Under the pieces are notes generated by a model. It worked only from the letters and a program-made list of their open reading frames with translations, was not told the DNA's origin and ran no database searches. Positions 25,313 through 33,624 of a stretch of 64,000 nucleotides of DNA are shown here, piece after piece. Origin of the DNA: Variovorax sp. V213 (GTDB lineage: Bacteria > Pseudomonadota > Gammaproteobacteria > Burkholderiales > Burkholderiaceae_C). The stretch covers positions 2,729,001-2,793,000 of the forward strand of contig NZ_AP028664.1 in the NCBI RefSeq assembly GCF_041154455.1, written 5' to 3'. A program made the translations under genes and the position numbers. How positions within the stretch are numbered: position 1 is the first letter of the stretch; the number at the start of each line of letters is the position of its first letter.

Positions 25313-26338
25313 TCAGGCGCGATTGTAATCCAGCCCCCAGACCTGCAACGCATGAACGAGATCGGCGGGCGGATGTGAGCGAAACTCCATCGGCGCCTGC
25401 GTGACGGGATGCACGAACGCAAGCCTGAACGCATGCAGCGCCTGCCGCTCCAACCCCGCGGCCGGCGCCCCTCCGTAGAGGGCGTCGCCAACCAGCGGAT
25501 GCCCGATCGACGCCATGTGCACGCGGATCTGGTGGGTTCGGCCGGTTTCGAGGGTGCACCGCACGGCACAGCCCCCGGCATTGCTGTCCAGCCGCTCGAT
25601 GAGCGTGCGCGCCGTCTTGCCCGCATGGCGCTCCAGATCGACCACGGCCATGCGCAAACGGTTGCGCGGATCCCGGCCGATGGGCGCGTCCACCTGGCGA
25701 GCTGCGGCGCCGACCCAGGGTTTGTGCCCGATCGCGAGGTACTGGCGCTTGACCTCGCGCGCCGCGATCAGCGCCACCATGGCATCCATGGCGGCCCGGG
25801 TCCGCGCCACGACCATCAGCCCGCTCGTGTCGCGGTCGAGCCGGTGCACGATGCCCGCGCGCGGCAGCAGCGAAGCCTTGGGGTCGAGCGCCAGCAGGCC
25901 GTTCAGCAGCGTGCCGCTCCAGTGCCCCGGGGCCGGATGCACCACCAGGCCGGCCGGCTTGTCGACGATGCGCAGGTGCTCGTCCTCGTGCACCGTGACG
26001 ATGTCCATGGCTTCCGGCCGGAAGGCCTGGCTCTGGGGTGTCGGCCGCAGTTCGATGCGCCCGGCCTGGCCGGCACGCACAGTGGCGGAAGCCTTGAGCA
26101 CCGTGCGCCCCTGCAGTTCCACGGCGGCGGCTTCGATCAGCTGTTGCAGATAGTTGCGAGAAAATTCCGGCACCAGCGCAGCCAGCGCGCGGTCCAGCCG
26201 CAGGCCGTGCTCGGCCTCGCCGATGACGAAGGGCCGCAGTTCGCTGGGCTCGACCGGGTCAGCGCCCTCATCGACCTCGGCCGTGTCAGGGGCAATGTCC
26301 AGGGGGTCGGTCGATATAATTGAGGGCAACTGTTTCAC
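25313..26338 (-). CDS. rluD: 23S rRNA pseudouridine synthase RluD
   Basis: This is a 341-residue RluA-family synthase for U1911/U1915/U1917 in helix 69. The S4 domain is at about 45-100, HRLDRDTSG at 165-173 contains catalytic Asp168, and RTHQIRVHMA is near the C-terminus. It starts at GTG 26338 with no good Shine-Dalgarno sequence. Only 14 bases separate it from divergent bamD, an arrangement (bamD/rluD back to back) seen widely in gammaproteobacteria and betaproteobacteria. A TATAAT box for bamD lies inside its first codons. Confidence 0.93.
   Translation of the reverse strand: MKQLPSIISTDPLDIAPDTAEVDEGADPVEPSELRPFVIGEAEHGLRLDRALAALVPEFSRNYLQQLIEAAAVELQGRTVLKASATVRAGQAGRIELRPTPQSQAFRPEAMDIVTVHEDEHLRIVDKPAGLVVHPAPGHWSGTLLNGLLALDPKASLLPRAGIVHRLDRDTSGLMVVARTRAAMDAMVALIAAREVKRQYLAIGHKPWVGAAARQVDAPIGRDPRNRLRMAVVDLERHAGKTARTLIERLDSNAGGCAVRCTLETGRTHQIRVHMASIGHPLVGDALYGGAPAAGLERQALHAFRLAFVHPVTQAPMEFRSHPPADLVHALQVWGLDYNRA
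26315..26320 (+). promoter_or_regulatory. Consensus -10 element (TATAAT) for bamD
   Basis: A perfect TATAAT at 26315-26320 lies 32 bases before the bamD ATG and within codons 7-8 of divergent rluD. No good -35 element is found at 16-18 bases upstream, so promoter strength may depend on an activator or an upstream element. Confidence 0.4.
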
Positions 26339-26352
26339 GAAAGCCGTATGTG

Positions 26353-27159
26353 ATGTTTCGCGCCAAATTATCGGTCCCCGCCTGGATCGCGCTCAGCGCG
26401 GTAGCGCTGCTTGCAGCCGGCTGCTCCTCCACCAGCGTCGACAAGACCGCGAACTGGAGCCCCAACCGCATCTACGCGGAAGCCAAGGACGAAGCCGGTT
26501 CCGGCGCCTACGACAAGGCCGTGCCGCTGTACGAAAAGCTCGAAGGCCGCGCCGCAGGCACGCCGCTCGCGCAGCAAGCCCAGCTCGAAAAGGCCTACGC
26601 CCAGTACAAGTCGGGCGAAAAGGCCAATGCCATTGCGACCATCGATCGCTTCCTGAAGCTGCACCCGGCCAGTCCGGCGCTCGATTACGCGCTCTACCTC
26701 AAGGGCGTGATCAACTTCAACGACGACCTGGGCATGTTCGCATTCCTGACGCGCCAGGATCTGTCCGAGCGCGACCAGAAGGCCGCCAAGGAATCGTTCG
26801 AATCGTTCAAGGAGCTGGTAACGCGCTTCCCCGAGTCGCGCTACACGCCCGACGCGCGCCAGCGCATGAACTACATCGTGAACTCGCTCGCCCAGTACGA
26901 AGTGCACGTGGCGCGCTACTACTACTCGCGCGGCGCCTACCTCGCGGCCATCAACCGGGCACAGCTTGCGCTGTCCGACTATCGCGAAGTGCCCGCACTC
27001 GAAGAGGCCCTGTACATCATCGTCCGCTCCTACGATGCGCTCGGCATGAAGGACCTGCGGGACGACGCCCAGCGCGTGCTGACCACCAACTACCCGCAGA
27101 GCGAATACCTGGCGCGCGGCTTCAAGGGCAAGGACGATCCGTGGTGGAAGGTCTGGTAA
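26353..27159 (+). CDS. bamD: Outer membrane assembly lipoprotein BamD
   Basis: This is a 268-residue essential BAM-complex lipoprotein that docks unfolded outer-membrane proteins with BamA. Lipobox LAAGC places Cys24 as the acylated residue. TPR-like helices follow, with DYALYLKGVINF (90s), PDARQRMNYIVNSLAQYEVHVARYYYSRGAY and a YREVP element typical of BamD. The start MFRAKLSVPAWIALSAVALLAAGC is a normal lipoprotein signal. It is followed by a strong terminator and is monocistronic. Confidence 0.96.
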   Translation: MFRAKLSVPAWIALSAVALLAAGCSSTSVDKTANWSPNRIYAEAKDEAGSGAYDKAVPLYEKLEGRAAGTPLAQQAQLEKAYAQYKSGEKANAIATIDRFLKLHPASPALDYALYLKGVINFNDDLGMFAFLTRQDLSERDQKAAKESFESFKELVTRFPESRYTPDARQRMNYIVNSLAQYEVHVARYYYSRGAYLAAINRAQLALSDYREVPALEEALYIIVRSYDALGMKDLRDDAQRVLTTNYPQSEYLARGFKGKDDPWWKVW

Positions 27160-27174
27160 TCCGGTAAAAAGAAC

Positions 27175-27196
27175 AAAGCCCTTCGGGGCTTTTTCT
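27175..27196. terminator. UUCG-loop terminator between bamD and dinG
   Basis: AAAGCCC-TTCG-GGGCTTT forms a 7-bp stem with a stable UUCG tetraloop followed by TTCTTC; on the opposite strand a T run follows the stem as well. It can end both bamD (plus) and the dinG-like gene (minus). Confidence 0.85.
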
Positions 27197-27239
27197 TCGT
27201 CTCAATTCAGGCGCGCGGCGCTGACCCCGCGGCCCTGCT

Positions 27240-29297
27240 TCAGGCCGAGAGCGAATTCTTCAATTCGCCGATGGCCGCCTCGAAATCCGCTTCGCTCTCC
27301 AGCCGCCGCATCGGCGGCAGCGCGGCCAGCAGCCGCCGGCCGTAGCCCATGGCAACCAGGCGGGTATCGCAGATCGCAAGCACCCCGCAGTCCGTTTCGC
27401 GGCGAATCAGCCGCCCTGCCCCCTGCTTCAGCGCCACGGCCGCCTCGGGCAGCGAATAGTCGCTGAACGAACTGCGCCCCTGGGCTTCGAGGCGCTGCGA
27501 GCGCGCCTCGACCAATGGGTCGTTGGGCGGAGGGAACGGCAGCTTGTCGATCACCACCAGCTGCAGCGCATCGCCCGGTGCATCGAAGCCTTCCCAGAAC
27601 GATGCGGAGGCGACCAGCACGCAGCCGGCACGCCCCGCGTCCGCGCCTTCGCGGAAGCGGTCCATGAGTACGCGCTTGGGCAGTTCGCCCTGGACCAGCA
27701 CCTCGGGGCGCACCTCCGCCTCGAGCCGCTCGAACTGCTGCTTCATCTCGTCGCCGATGGCGCGCAACGCACGCAGCGTGGTCGTCAGCACCAGCGTGCG
27801 GCCACCCAGTTCGGCAGCGCCACGCGCGGCCAGTTGTGCCACGCGCACGCTGTGTGCGGCATCGTTGGGCTTGGGAAAGGCGCGCGGCACGTAGAGCCCG
27901 GCCTGCGCGGCATAGTCGAAGGGGCTGTGCACCCGCAACACCTCGGCATCGCCCAGCCCGCACGGCTCGGTGAACCAGCGCAGCGTGGGTTCGTCGCCCA
28001 GCGTGGCGGAGGTGAAGACCCAGGCGCGGCCGCTGTCTTCCGGCGCCGCACGGCTGTCTTCCTCTTCGCCGTAGGCATTTTGATCGTCCCGATCGATCTT
28101 GAGCACGCGCTTGCGCATGGCCTCGGCGATGTCGAGCGGCGATTCGACGAGGCGCAGCTGCGTCCCCACGTCGACCCAGCGCACGGACTCCACCTCGCAG
28201 GGCAGCGCGAAACGCGCCGCACGCTTGGCGAGTTGCTGCGCCCGCTCGTGCAGGCGCACGAAATCCGGCGAGATCTCGCTGACCGTGTCGAGCCCTTCCG
28301 CCGCCATCTCGAACGCATGCTGCAGGGCGTCGAGCGCCCCCTGCCAGATGTGCGGGTCGATACCCTCGGGCGCGGGCCCCACCCAGCGCAGCTTGGTCCC
28401 GGGCCACTGCTTGCCGACCGCAAGCCGCAGCTCGCGCGCGGCGCGCTCGACGCCCGCCACCAGTTGCTGCCAGTCGACCAGCCCGCGCGCATGCTGCAAG
28501 CCCGCGCCGAGCAGGTCGCGCGCGAAATCGAGCGCCTGTCCGCTGCCGAGTTGCGCGCCCAAGAACTGCACGCCGGTTTCGTTGAGCTGATGGGCCTCGT
28601 CGAAGACCACCACGTTCACCGTGGGAAGCAGCTCCGCCATGCCCGTTTCGCGTACCGCGAGATCCGCGAAAAACAGGTGGTGGTTGATGACCACCACGTC
28701 GGCGGCCAGCGCCTCGCGCCGCGCCAGGTTGACGTGGCAGGGCTTGAACTGCGGGCACTGCGCGCCAAGGCAGTTCTCGCGCGTGGAAGTGATGAGGGGA
28801 ATGAGCGGCGAGCGCTCATCCAGTCCCGGCAGCTCGGCCAGGTCGCCGGTCCGGGTGGCCTTGGACCATTGCTCGATCTTGGCGAGCGTCCGCAAGCTGC
28901 CCCGCTCGGGCAGCGAGGCATCGTGGCGCGCCAGGTCGAGCCGGTGCAGGCACAGATAGCTCGCGCGGCCCTTGAGCAGCGCCGTGCGCACCGGCAGCTC
29001 GAGCGCCTCGACCAGGCGCGGCAGGTCGCGGCCGAACAATTGGTCCTGCAGGGTCTTGGTGGCCGTGGACAACAGCACGCGCTCGCCGCTCAGCAAGGCC
29101 GGCACGAGGTACGAAAAGGTCTTGCCGACGCCGGTGCCGGCCTCGACCACCAGCACGCCGCCCTCTTCGATGGTGCGGGCAACGGCCAGCGCCATCTCGG
29201 TTTGTCCCGCACGCTCGCGGAACTGCTCGGCCGCGCGGGACAGGACGCCTCCCTGCGCGAAGGCGTCGCGCACCTTGTCCTCGAGTGTTTCGGTCAC
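27240..29297 (-). CDS. DinG-like ATP-dependent DNA helicase
   Basis: This is a 685-residue XPD-like superfamily 2 helicase with an iron-sulfur cluster. Walker A GTGVGKT is at 54-60, the four cluster Cys are at 116, 176, 181 and 187, DEAH is at 233-236, and C-terminal motifs include EGFDAPGD and GAGRLIR. Members are DinG (5'-3', resolves R-loops) and YoaA; the distinction is not possible here, so no symbol is given. The GTG start at 29297 overlaps the stop of the preceding DUF465 gene as GTGA, so translation is coupled. Confidence 0.9.
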   Translation of the reverse strand: MTETLEDKVRDAFAQGGVLSRAAEQFRERAGQTEMALAVARTIEEGGVLVVEAGTGVGKTFSYLVPALLSGERVLLSTATKTLQDQLFGRDLPRLVEALELPVRTALLKGRASYLCLHRLDLARHDASLPERGSLRTLAKIEQWSKATRTGDLAELPGLDERSPLIPLITSTRENCLGAQCPQFKPCHVNLARREALAADVVVINHHLFFADLAVRETGMAELLPTVNVVVFDEAHQLNETGVQFLGAQLGSGQALDFARDLLGAGLQHARGLVDWQQLVAGVERAARELRLAVGKQWPGTKLRWVGPAPEGIDPHIWQGALDALQHAFEMAAEGLDTVSEISPDFVRLHERAQQLAKRAARFALPCEVESVRWVDVGTQLRLVESPLDIAEAMRKRVLKIDRDDQNAYGEEEDSRAAPEDSGRAWVFTSATLGDEPTLRWFTEPCGLGDAEVLRVHSPFDYAAQAGLYVPRAFPKPNDAAHSVRVAQLAARGAAELGGRTLVLTTTLRALRAIGDEMKQQFERLEAEVRPEVLVQGELPKRVLMDRFREGADAGRAGCVLVASASFWEGFDAPGDALQLVVIDKLPFPPPNDPLVEARSQRLEAQGRSSFSDYSLPEAAVALKQGAGRLIRRETDCGVLAICDTRLVAMGYGRRLLAALPPMRRLESEADFEAAIGELKNSLSA

Positions 29298-29497
29298 GCG
29301 GGCTCTCTTGGATCGAGCACGTTCTCGAGCCGCGCGATCTGGTCGCGCAGCGCAAGGCGGCGTTTTTTCAAGCGCCGCAGCAGCAGTTCGTCTTGCGGCG
29401 AAGCCTCGGCCAGGCGGTCGATGGTGGCGTCGAGGTCGGCATGCTCGATGCGCAGCTCGATCAATTGGCGGGAAAGGGAATGGAGATTGGAGTCCAA
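29294..29497 (-). CDS. DUF465 (YdcH-like) protein
   Basis: This is a 67-residue, strongly helical, charged protein (LHSLSRQLIELRIEHADLDATIDRL...LKKRRLALRDQIARLE) characteristic of DUF465, a coiled-coil dimerising family of unknown function. Its last codon/stop overlaps the GTG of the dinG-like helicase by 4 bases. Fusion-like coupling with a helicase suggests co-expression only. Confidence 0.85.
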   Translation of the reverse strand: MDSNLHSLSRQLIELRIEHADLDATIDRLAEASPQDELLLRRLKKRRLALRDQIARLENVLDPREPA

Positions 29498-29603
29498 CGT
29501 TGGCGATGCGACGTATTCCGCCGCAGCTCGTGTTCACTCGATAATACGTCCTGGTTCGACCTCCCGAGAAGATAGAAAGCGCGCCGCTGGCGCATTTGCG
29601 CTC

Positions 29604-30374
29604 ATGACCCAAGGCTTTCGACTTGCCGCCGCCACCGGACTCCACAAGGGAGATCGCCCCTATCAGCAGGACCAGGTCCTGATGATGAGCCATCCGCGCG
29701 TGCCCGGCTGCATGCTCTGCGTCGTTGCCGACGGCATGGGCGGCCGCAGCGGCGGGCGCAAGGCCTCCGACCAGGTGCTGATGACGGCGCGCCAGCTGTT
29801 CTCCCGCTACAGCCCCGAGCGCGACAGTTCCACGGCGGTGCTGCAGCAGCTGCTGGAAGATGCGCACACGGTCATCAAGCTCACGGCCCTGTCAAGCGAG
29901 CAGGAACCGCACAGCACGCTGGCGGCCTTCCTGATGAACCCCAAGGGCGATTGCGCCTGGATTCATGCCGGCGACTCCCGCATCTATCACTTCCACGACG
30001 GCCAGCTCGTCACGCGCACGCGCGACCACTCCTATGTGCAGGTGCTGATCGATCGCGGCGAAATCACCGAGGCCGAGGCCAATGTCCATCCCAAGGGCAA
30101 CATCCTGCTCGGCTGCCTCGGCATGACCACGATGCCGCCCCCCATCGAGCCCCACTACATTCCGATGATGCAGCCGGGCGACCTGCTGATGGCCTGCAGC
30201 GACGGGCTCTGGCACTACTTCACCCCTGACGAGCTCGCCAGCGTCCTGTACGCAGAGCCGCCCCGCGACGCGGTGGAAATCCTGGTGGGAGAAGCGCGCC
30301 GCCGCGCCCGCGGCACGGGCGACAACATCTCCATTGCGGTAGTGAAGTTCGAGGCGCTGCCGGCACAAGCCTGA
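29604..30374 (+). CDS. PP2C-family serine/threonine phosphatase
   Basis: This 256-residue metal-dependent PP2C (PPM) phosphatase has the usual residues: Asp23 in PYQQDQ, VVADGMGG (40-47, Asp43), HAGDSRIY (121-128, Asp124), ACSDGLW (Asp200) and GTGDNIS (Asp240-Asn241). The protein is soluble, without membrane or FHA domains. A cognate kinase or T6SS/PppA cluster is not in the window, so the target is unknown. The ATG at 29604 is used; 106 bases separate it from the divergent DUF465/dinG operon. Confidence 0.88.
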   Translation: MTQGFRLAAATGLHKGDRPYQQDQVLMMSHPRVPGCMLCVVADGMGGRSGGRKASDQVLMTARQLFSRYSPERDSSTAVLQQLLEDAHTVIKLTALSSEQEPHSTLAAFLMNPKGDCAWIHAGDSRIYHFHDGQLVTRTRDHSYVQVLIDRGEITEAEANVHPKGNILLGCLGMTTMPPPIEPHYIPMMQPGDLLMACSDGLWHYFTPDELASVLYAEPPRDAVEILVGEARRRARGTGDNISIAVVKFEALPAQA

Positions 30375-30385
30375 ACAACGCTGGC

Positions 30386-30402
30386 GCCCCTCCGCCAGGG
30401 GC
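30386..30402. terminator. Weak hairpin between convergent PP2C and coiled-coil genes
   Basis: GCCCCT-CCGCC-AGGGGC is a 6-bp stem in the 38-base gap between the convergent genes; no T run is seen on either side. Confidence 0.3.
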
Positions 30403-30412
30403 TCCGTGAGCT

Positions 30413-31078
30413 TCAGCGGGCGGGTGCCGACGCCGGCGATGCCGGCGGCAAGGGTGCTCCGCGCGGCTTGGTGCGTTCGGCGTTCTGCCGCTCGCGGCTG
30501 GCGCGGTGCTCGGCCGCCTTTTGCTGCTTGCTCTGGAAGCGTTCGACGGCCGCAGGCGCTTCGGTGCGCTTCTGCGCGGCCTTGGCCTGGTTGTCGGCGT
30601 GCGCTTTCTGCTTTTCCTCCAGCTGGCGCCGGCGTTCGTCCGCCTCGGCCGCGGTGGCGGCGCGGCTCGCCGCATGGTCGGCCGCGCGCTGCTCGCGATC
30701 TTTCTGGGCCTGGCGAGACTCGTCCTGCTTCTCGGGCGTATCCTGCGGGCGCCGCGTGGCGGCCTTCTGATCGAGCTTTTCGAGCTCGGCCGCGCCGCGC
30801 CGCTGGCGCTCGATGTCATTGATGGCAGTTTCCTGCCGCTTGATGTGATCGGTCTCCGCGCGACGGCGCCTGCGGCTGTCGCGCAGGCAATCTTCGACCG
30901 CGAACTTCTGGTAGCAGGCGGCGCGCTCCTTTTCGAAGCGCGTGTCGATGGCTGCGCGTTCGGCCGTCAGCCTGCTGCGTTCGGCGTCGAAGTTGGCATT
31001 GCCCGCGGCCGCGGTGGACTGCGCCCATGATGGCAGGCTGCCCAATGTCATCAGCACGGCGAGAACGATATTTTTCAT
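30413..31078 (-). CDS. Periplasmic coiled-coil protein, unknown function
   Basis: This is a 221-residue protein with a cleavable signal peptide (MKNIVLAVLMTLGSLPSWAQ) followed by long Glu/Arg/Ala/Lys-rich helices with heptad character. It contains the pair KERAACYQKFAVEDCLRDSR (two Cys, likely disulfide) near 49-68, which I have seen as typical of an uncharacterised Burkholderiales family. The tail is Pro/Ala-rich. It is followed upstream by zapE with a 4-base overlap (31075-31078), so both share one mRNA. Confidence 0.7.
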   Translation of the reverse strand: MKNIVLAVLMTLGSLPSWAQSTAAAGNANFDAERSRLTAERAAIDTRFEKERAACYQKFAVEDCLRDSRRRRRAETDHIKRQETAINDIERQRRGAAELEKLDQKAATRRPQDTPEKQDESRQAQKDREQRAADHAASRAATAAEADERRRQLEEKQKAHADNQAKAAQKRTEAPAAVERFQSKQQKAAEHRASRERQNAERTKPRGAPLPPASPASAPAR

Positions 31079-32175
31079 GTCAGTCGAGTGTCGACGATCC
31101 GGCGTTCGAGGGAAAGAAACTCGCTCGATTGCATTTCCGTGAGCCTGGACACCGTGCGCGGGAACTCGTGCGCAAGCGGCCCCTCGGTGTACAACGCCTC
31201 CGGCGGCACCTCGGCCGACATGATGAGCTTCACGCGCCGGTCGTACAAGACGTCGACCAGCCAGGTGAAGCGGCGTGCTTCAGAAGCCATGCGAACCGGC
31301 ATGTGCGGCACGTCGGACAACAGCACGGTGTGGAACTGGCTGGCGATCTCCAGATAGTCGTTCTGCGAGCGCGGCCCGCCGCAGAGCGTCTTGAAGTCGA
31401 ACCAGACCACGCCGCCGGCCTTGCGCCGGGCGCGGATTTCACGCGCCTCGATGTGCAGGATCGGGTTTTCGTCCGCCGTCTCGGCCAACTTGTCGAAGGC
31501 CTTGCGCATTTCTTTTTCGGCCGCGGCGTCGTTCGGCGTGAGGTACATGCGCAATTGCTCGAGCGTGCGGCGCCGGTAGTCGGTGCCGTTGTCCACGCTG
31601 AGCACTTCGAGCTTCTCGTTGAGGAGCGCGATCGCAGGCAGGATACGGTCTCGATGCAGCCCGCCGGGATACAGGTCGTCGGGCCTGAAATTGGACGTGG
31701 TGACAAAGCCCACGCCGTTCTCGAACAGCGCCACCAGCAAGCGATGAAGAATCATCGCGTCGGTGATGTCCGCCACATGGAACTCGTCGAAGCAGATCAG
31801 CTTGTAGCGCTTCGAGATCCGCAGCCCCAGCTCGTCGAGCGGATTGACCGTGCCCTGCAGTTCGCGCAGTTCGCGGTGCACCTCGCGCATGAACTCGTGA
31901 AAGTGCAGGCGCGTCTTGCGCCGCAGCGGCACCGCGTTGAAGAACAGGTCCATCAGGAAGCTCTTGCCCCGCCCGACGCCACCGTACATGTAGACGCCGC
32001 GCGGCAGCTCGGGCCGGTTGATGAATTTCTTCAGCGCGTTGGAGCGCTGGGCCTTGTAGCCGGCCCACTCCCGCGCGCAGCGATCCAGCGCCTCGACGGC
32101 ACGCAGCTGCGCAGGATCGCTCTGGAACCCGCGCACAGCGAGTTCCGCCTCATAGGCCTCTTTAACGCTGGTCAA
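31075..32175 (-). CDS. zapE: ZapE/AFG1-like ATPase
   Basis: This is a 366-residue AFG1-like P-loop ATPase associated with the divisome and stabilised by ADP/ATP. Walker A GGVGRGKS is at 65-72, Walker B ICFDEF at 127-132, and the family arginine motif follows in SNFRPDDLYPGGLHR. The first usable start is the TTG at 32175 giving MTSVKEAYEAEL; an in-frame stop lies four codons upstream. It follows lpdA (OGDH) by 4 bases and overlaps the coiled-coil gene by 4, so it may be co-transcribed with sucAB-lpd. Confidence 0.92.
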   Translation of the reverse strand: MTSVKEAYEAELAVRGFQSDPAQLRAVEALDRCAREWAGYKAQRSNALKKFINRPELPRGVYMYGGVGRGKSFLMDLFFNAVPLRRKTRLHFHEFMREVHRELRELQGTVNPLDELGLRISKRYKLICFDEFHVADITDAMILHRLLVALFENGVGFVTTSNFRPDDLYPGGLHRDRILPAIALLNEKLEVLSVDNGTDYRRRTLEQLRMYLTPNDAAAEKEMRKAFDKLAETADENPILHIEAREIRARRKAGGVVWFDFKTLCGGPRSQNDYLEIASQFHTVLLSDVPHMPVRMASEARRFTWLVDVLYDRRVKLIMSAEVPPEALYTEGPLAHEFPRTVSRLTEMQSSEFLSLERRIVDTRLT

Positions 32176-32179
32176 AGGA

Positions 32180-33610
32180 TCAGAAGTTCAGCGTGCGCTT
32201 GTCCACGGCAAGTGCCGCTTCCTTGGTGGCTTCCGACAGCGACGGGTGCGCATGGCAGATGCGCGCGATGTCTTCGGCACTGGCCTTGAACTCCATCGCC
32301 ACCACGGCTTCGGAGATCAGCTCGCTGGCCTGCGGGCCCACGATGTGCACGCCGAGGATTTCGTCCGTTGCTGCATCGGCCAGGAACTTGACCATGCCGG
32401 TCGTGTCGCCCAGCGCGCGCGCGCGGCCGTTCGCAAGGAACGGGAAGGTGCCGGCCTTGTAGGCACGGCCCGCGGCCTTGAGCTGTTGCTCGGTCTGGCC
32501 GACCCATGCGATCTCGGGGCTGGTGTAGATCACCCACGGCACGGTGTTGAAGTTGACGTGGCCGTGCTGGCCCGCAATGCGCTCCGCCACGGCAACACCC
32601 TCTTCCTCGGCCTTGTGCGCGAGCATCGGGCCGCGAACCACGTCGCCGATGGCCCAGACGTTGGGCAGGCTGGTCTTGCAGTCGTCGTCCACCGCGATGG
32701 CACCGCGTTCGTCGAGCTTGAGGCCCACGGCTTCGGCGTTCAGGCCGATGGTGTTGGGCACGCGGCCGATCGAGACGATCAGCTTGTCGACCTCGAGGGT
32801 CTGCGCCTCGCCCTTGGCATTGGTCCACGCCACGCTCACGCCCTTCTTGGACGACTTGATCTCGCCGACCTTGACGCCGAGTTCGATCTTGAGCTTCTGC
32901 TTGTCGAAAGCCTTCTTGGCTTCCTTGGCGATCTGCTCGTCGACCGCGCCGAGGAAGGTCGGCAACGCTTCGAGCACCGTGACCTCGGCGCCCAGGCGAC
33001 GCCACACCGAGCCCATTTCAAGGCCGATGACACCCGAGCCGATCAGGCCCAGCTTCTTCGGCACCGCGCCGATGCGCAGTGCGCCGTCGTTCGAGAGGAT
33101 GTTTTCTTCGTCGAACGGCGTGCCGGGCAACGCGCGGGCATTGGAGCCCGTGGCCAGGATGATGTGCTTGCCGCTGATCGACTCCTCGGCGGCGCCCGAC
33201 ACCTTGATCTCGTAGCCGGTGGCGTCGGTCTTCACGAACGAACCGCGGCCATGGAAGAAGGCGATCTTGTTCTTCTTGAACAGGTACAGGATGCCGTCGT
33301 TGTTCTGCTTCACGACCTGGTCCTTGCGGGCCAGCATCTTGTCGATGTCCAGCCCCAGGCCCTCGACCTTGATGCCGTGGTCGGCAAAGTGGTGGCCGGC
33401 CTGCTCGAAATGCTCCGACGATTGCAGCAGCGCCTTCGACGGAATGCAGCCGACGTTGGTGCAGGTGCCGCCCGGTGCCGGGCCGCCCTTGCCGTTCTTC
33501 CACTCGTCGATGCAGGCGACGTTGAAGCCGAGTTGCGCGGCGCGGATGGCGGCAATGTAGCCGCCGGGGCCGCCGCCGATGACGATGACGTCGAATTGTT
33601 TGTTTGCCAT
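32180..33610 (-). CDS. lpdA: Dihydrolipoyl dehydrogenase (E3) of the 2-oxoglutarate dehydrogenase operon
   Basis: This is a 476-residue flavoprotein oxidising dihydrolipoamide with NAD+. FAD-binding GGGPGGY is at 12-18, the redox disulfide GGTCTNVGCIPSK places Cys50 and Cys55, and the His-Glu active pair sits in HAHPSLSEATKE near the C-terminus. It has no lipoyl domain, unlike the pyruvate dehydrogenase E3 at 43610. It is 14 bases after sucB, so its partner is the sucAB complex. Confidence 0.95.
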   Translation of the reverse strand: MANKQFDVIVIGGGPGGYIAAIRAAQLGFNVACIDEWKNGKGGPAPGGTCTNVGCIPSKALLQSSEHFEQAGHHFADHGIKVEGLGLDIDKMLARKDQVVKQNNDGILYLFKKNKIAFFHGRGSFVKTDATGYEIKVSGAAEESISGKHIILATGSNARALPGTPFDEENILSNDGALRIGAVPKKLGLIGSGVIGLEMGSVWRRLGAEVTVLEALPTFLGAVDEQIAKEAKKAFDKQKLKIELGVKVGEIKSSKKGVSVAWTNAKGEAQTLEVDKLIVSIGRVPNTIGLNAEAVGLKLDERGAIAVDDDCKTSLPNVWAIGDVVRGPMLAHKAEEEGVAVAERIAGQHGHVNFNTVPWVIYTSPEIAWVGQTEQQLKAAGRAYKAGTFPFLANGRARALGDTTGMVKFLADAATDEILGVHIVGPQASELISEAVVAMEFKASAEDIARICHAHPSLSEATKEAALAVDKRTLNF

Positions 33611-33624
33611 CTGATTCTTTCCCC

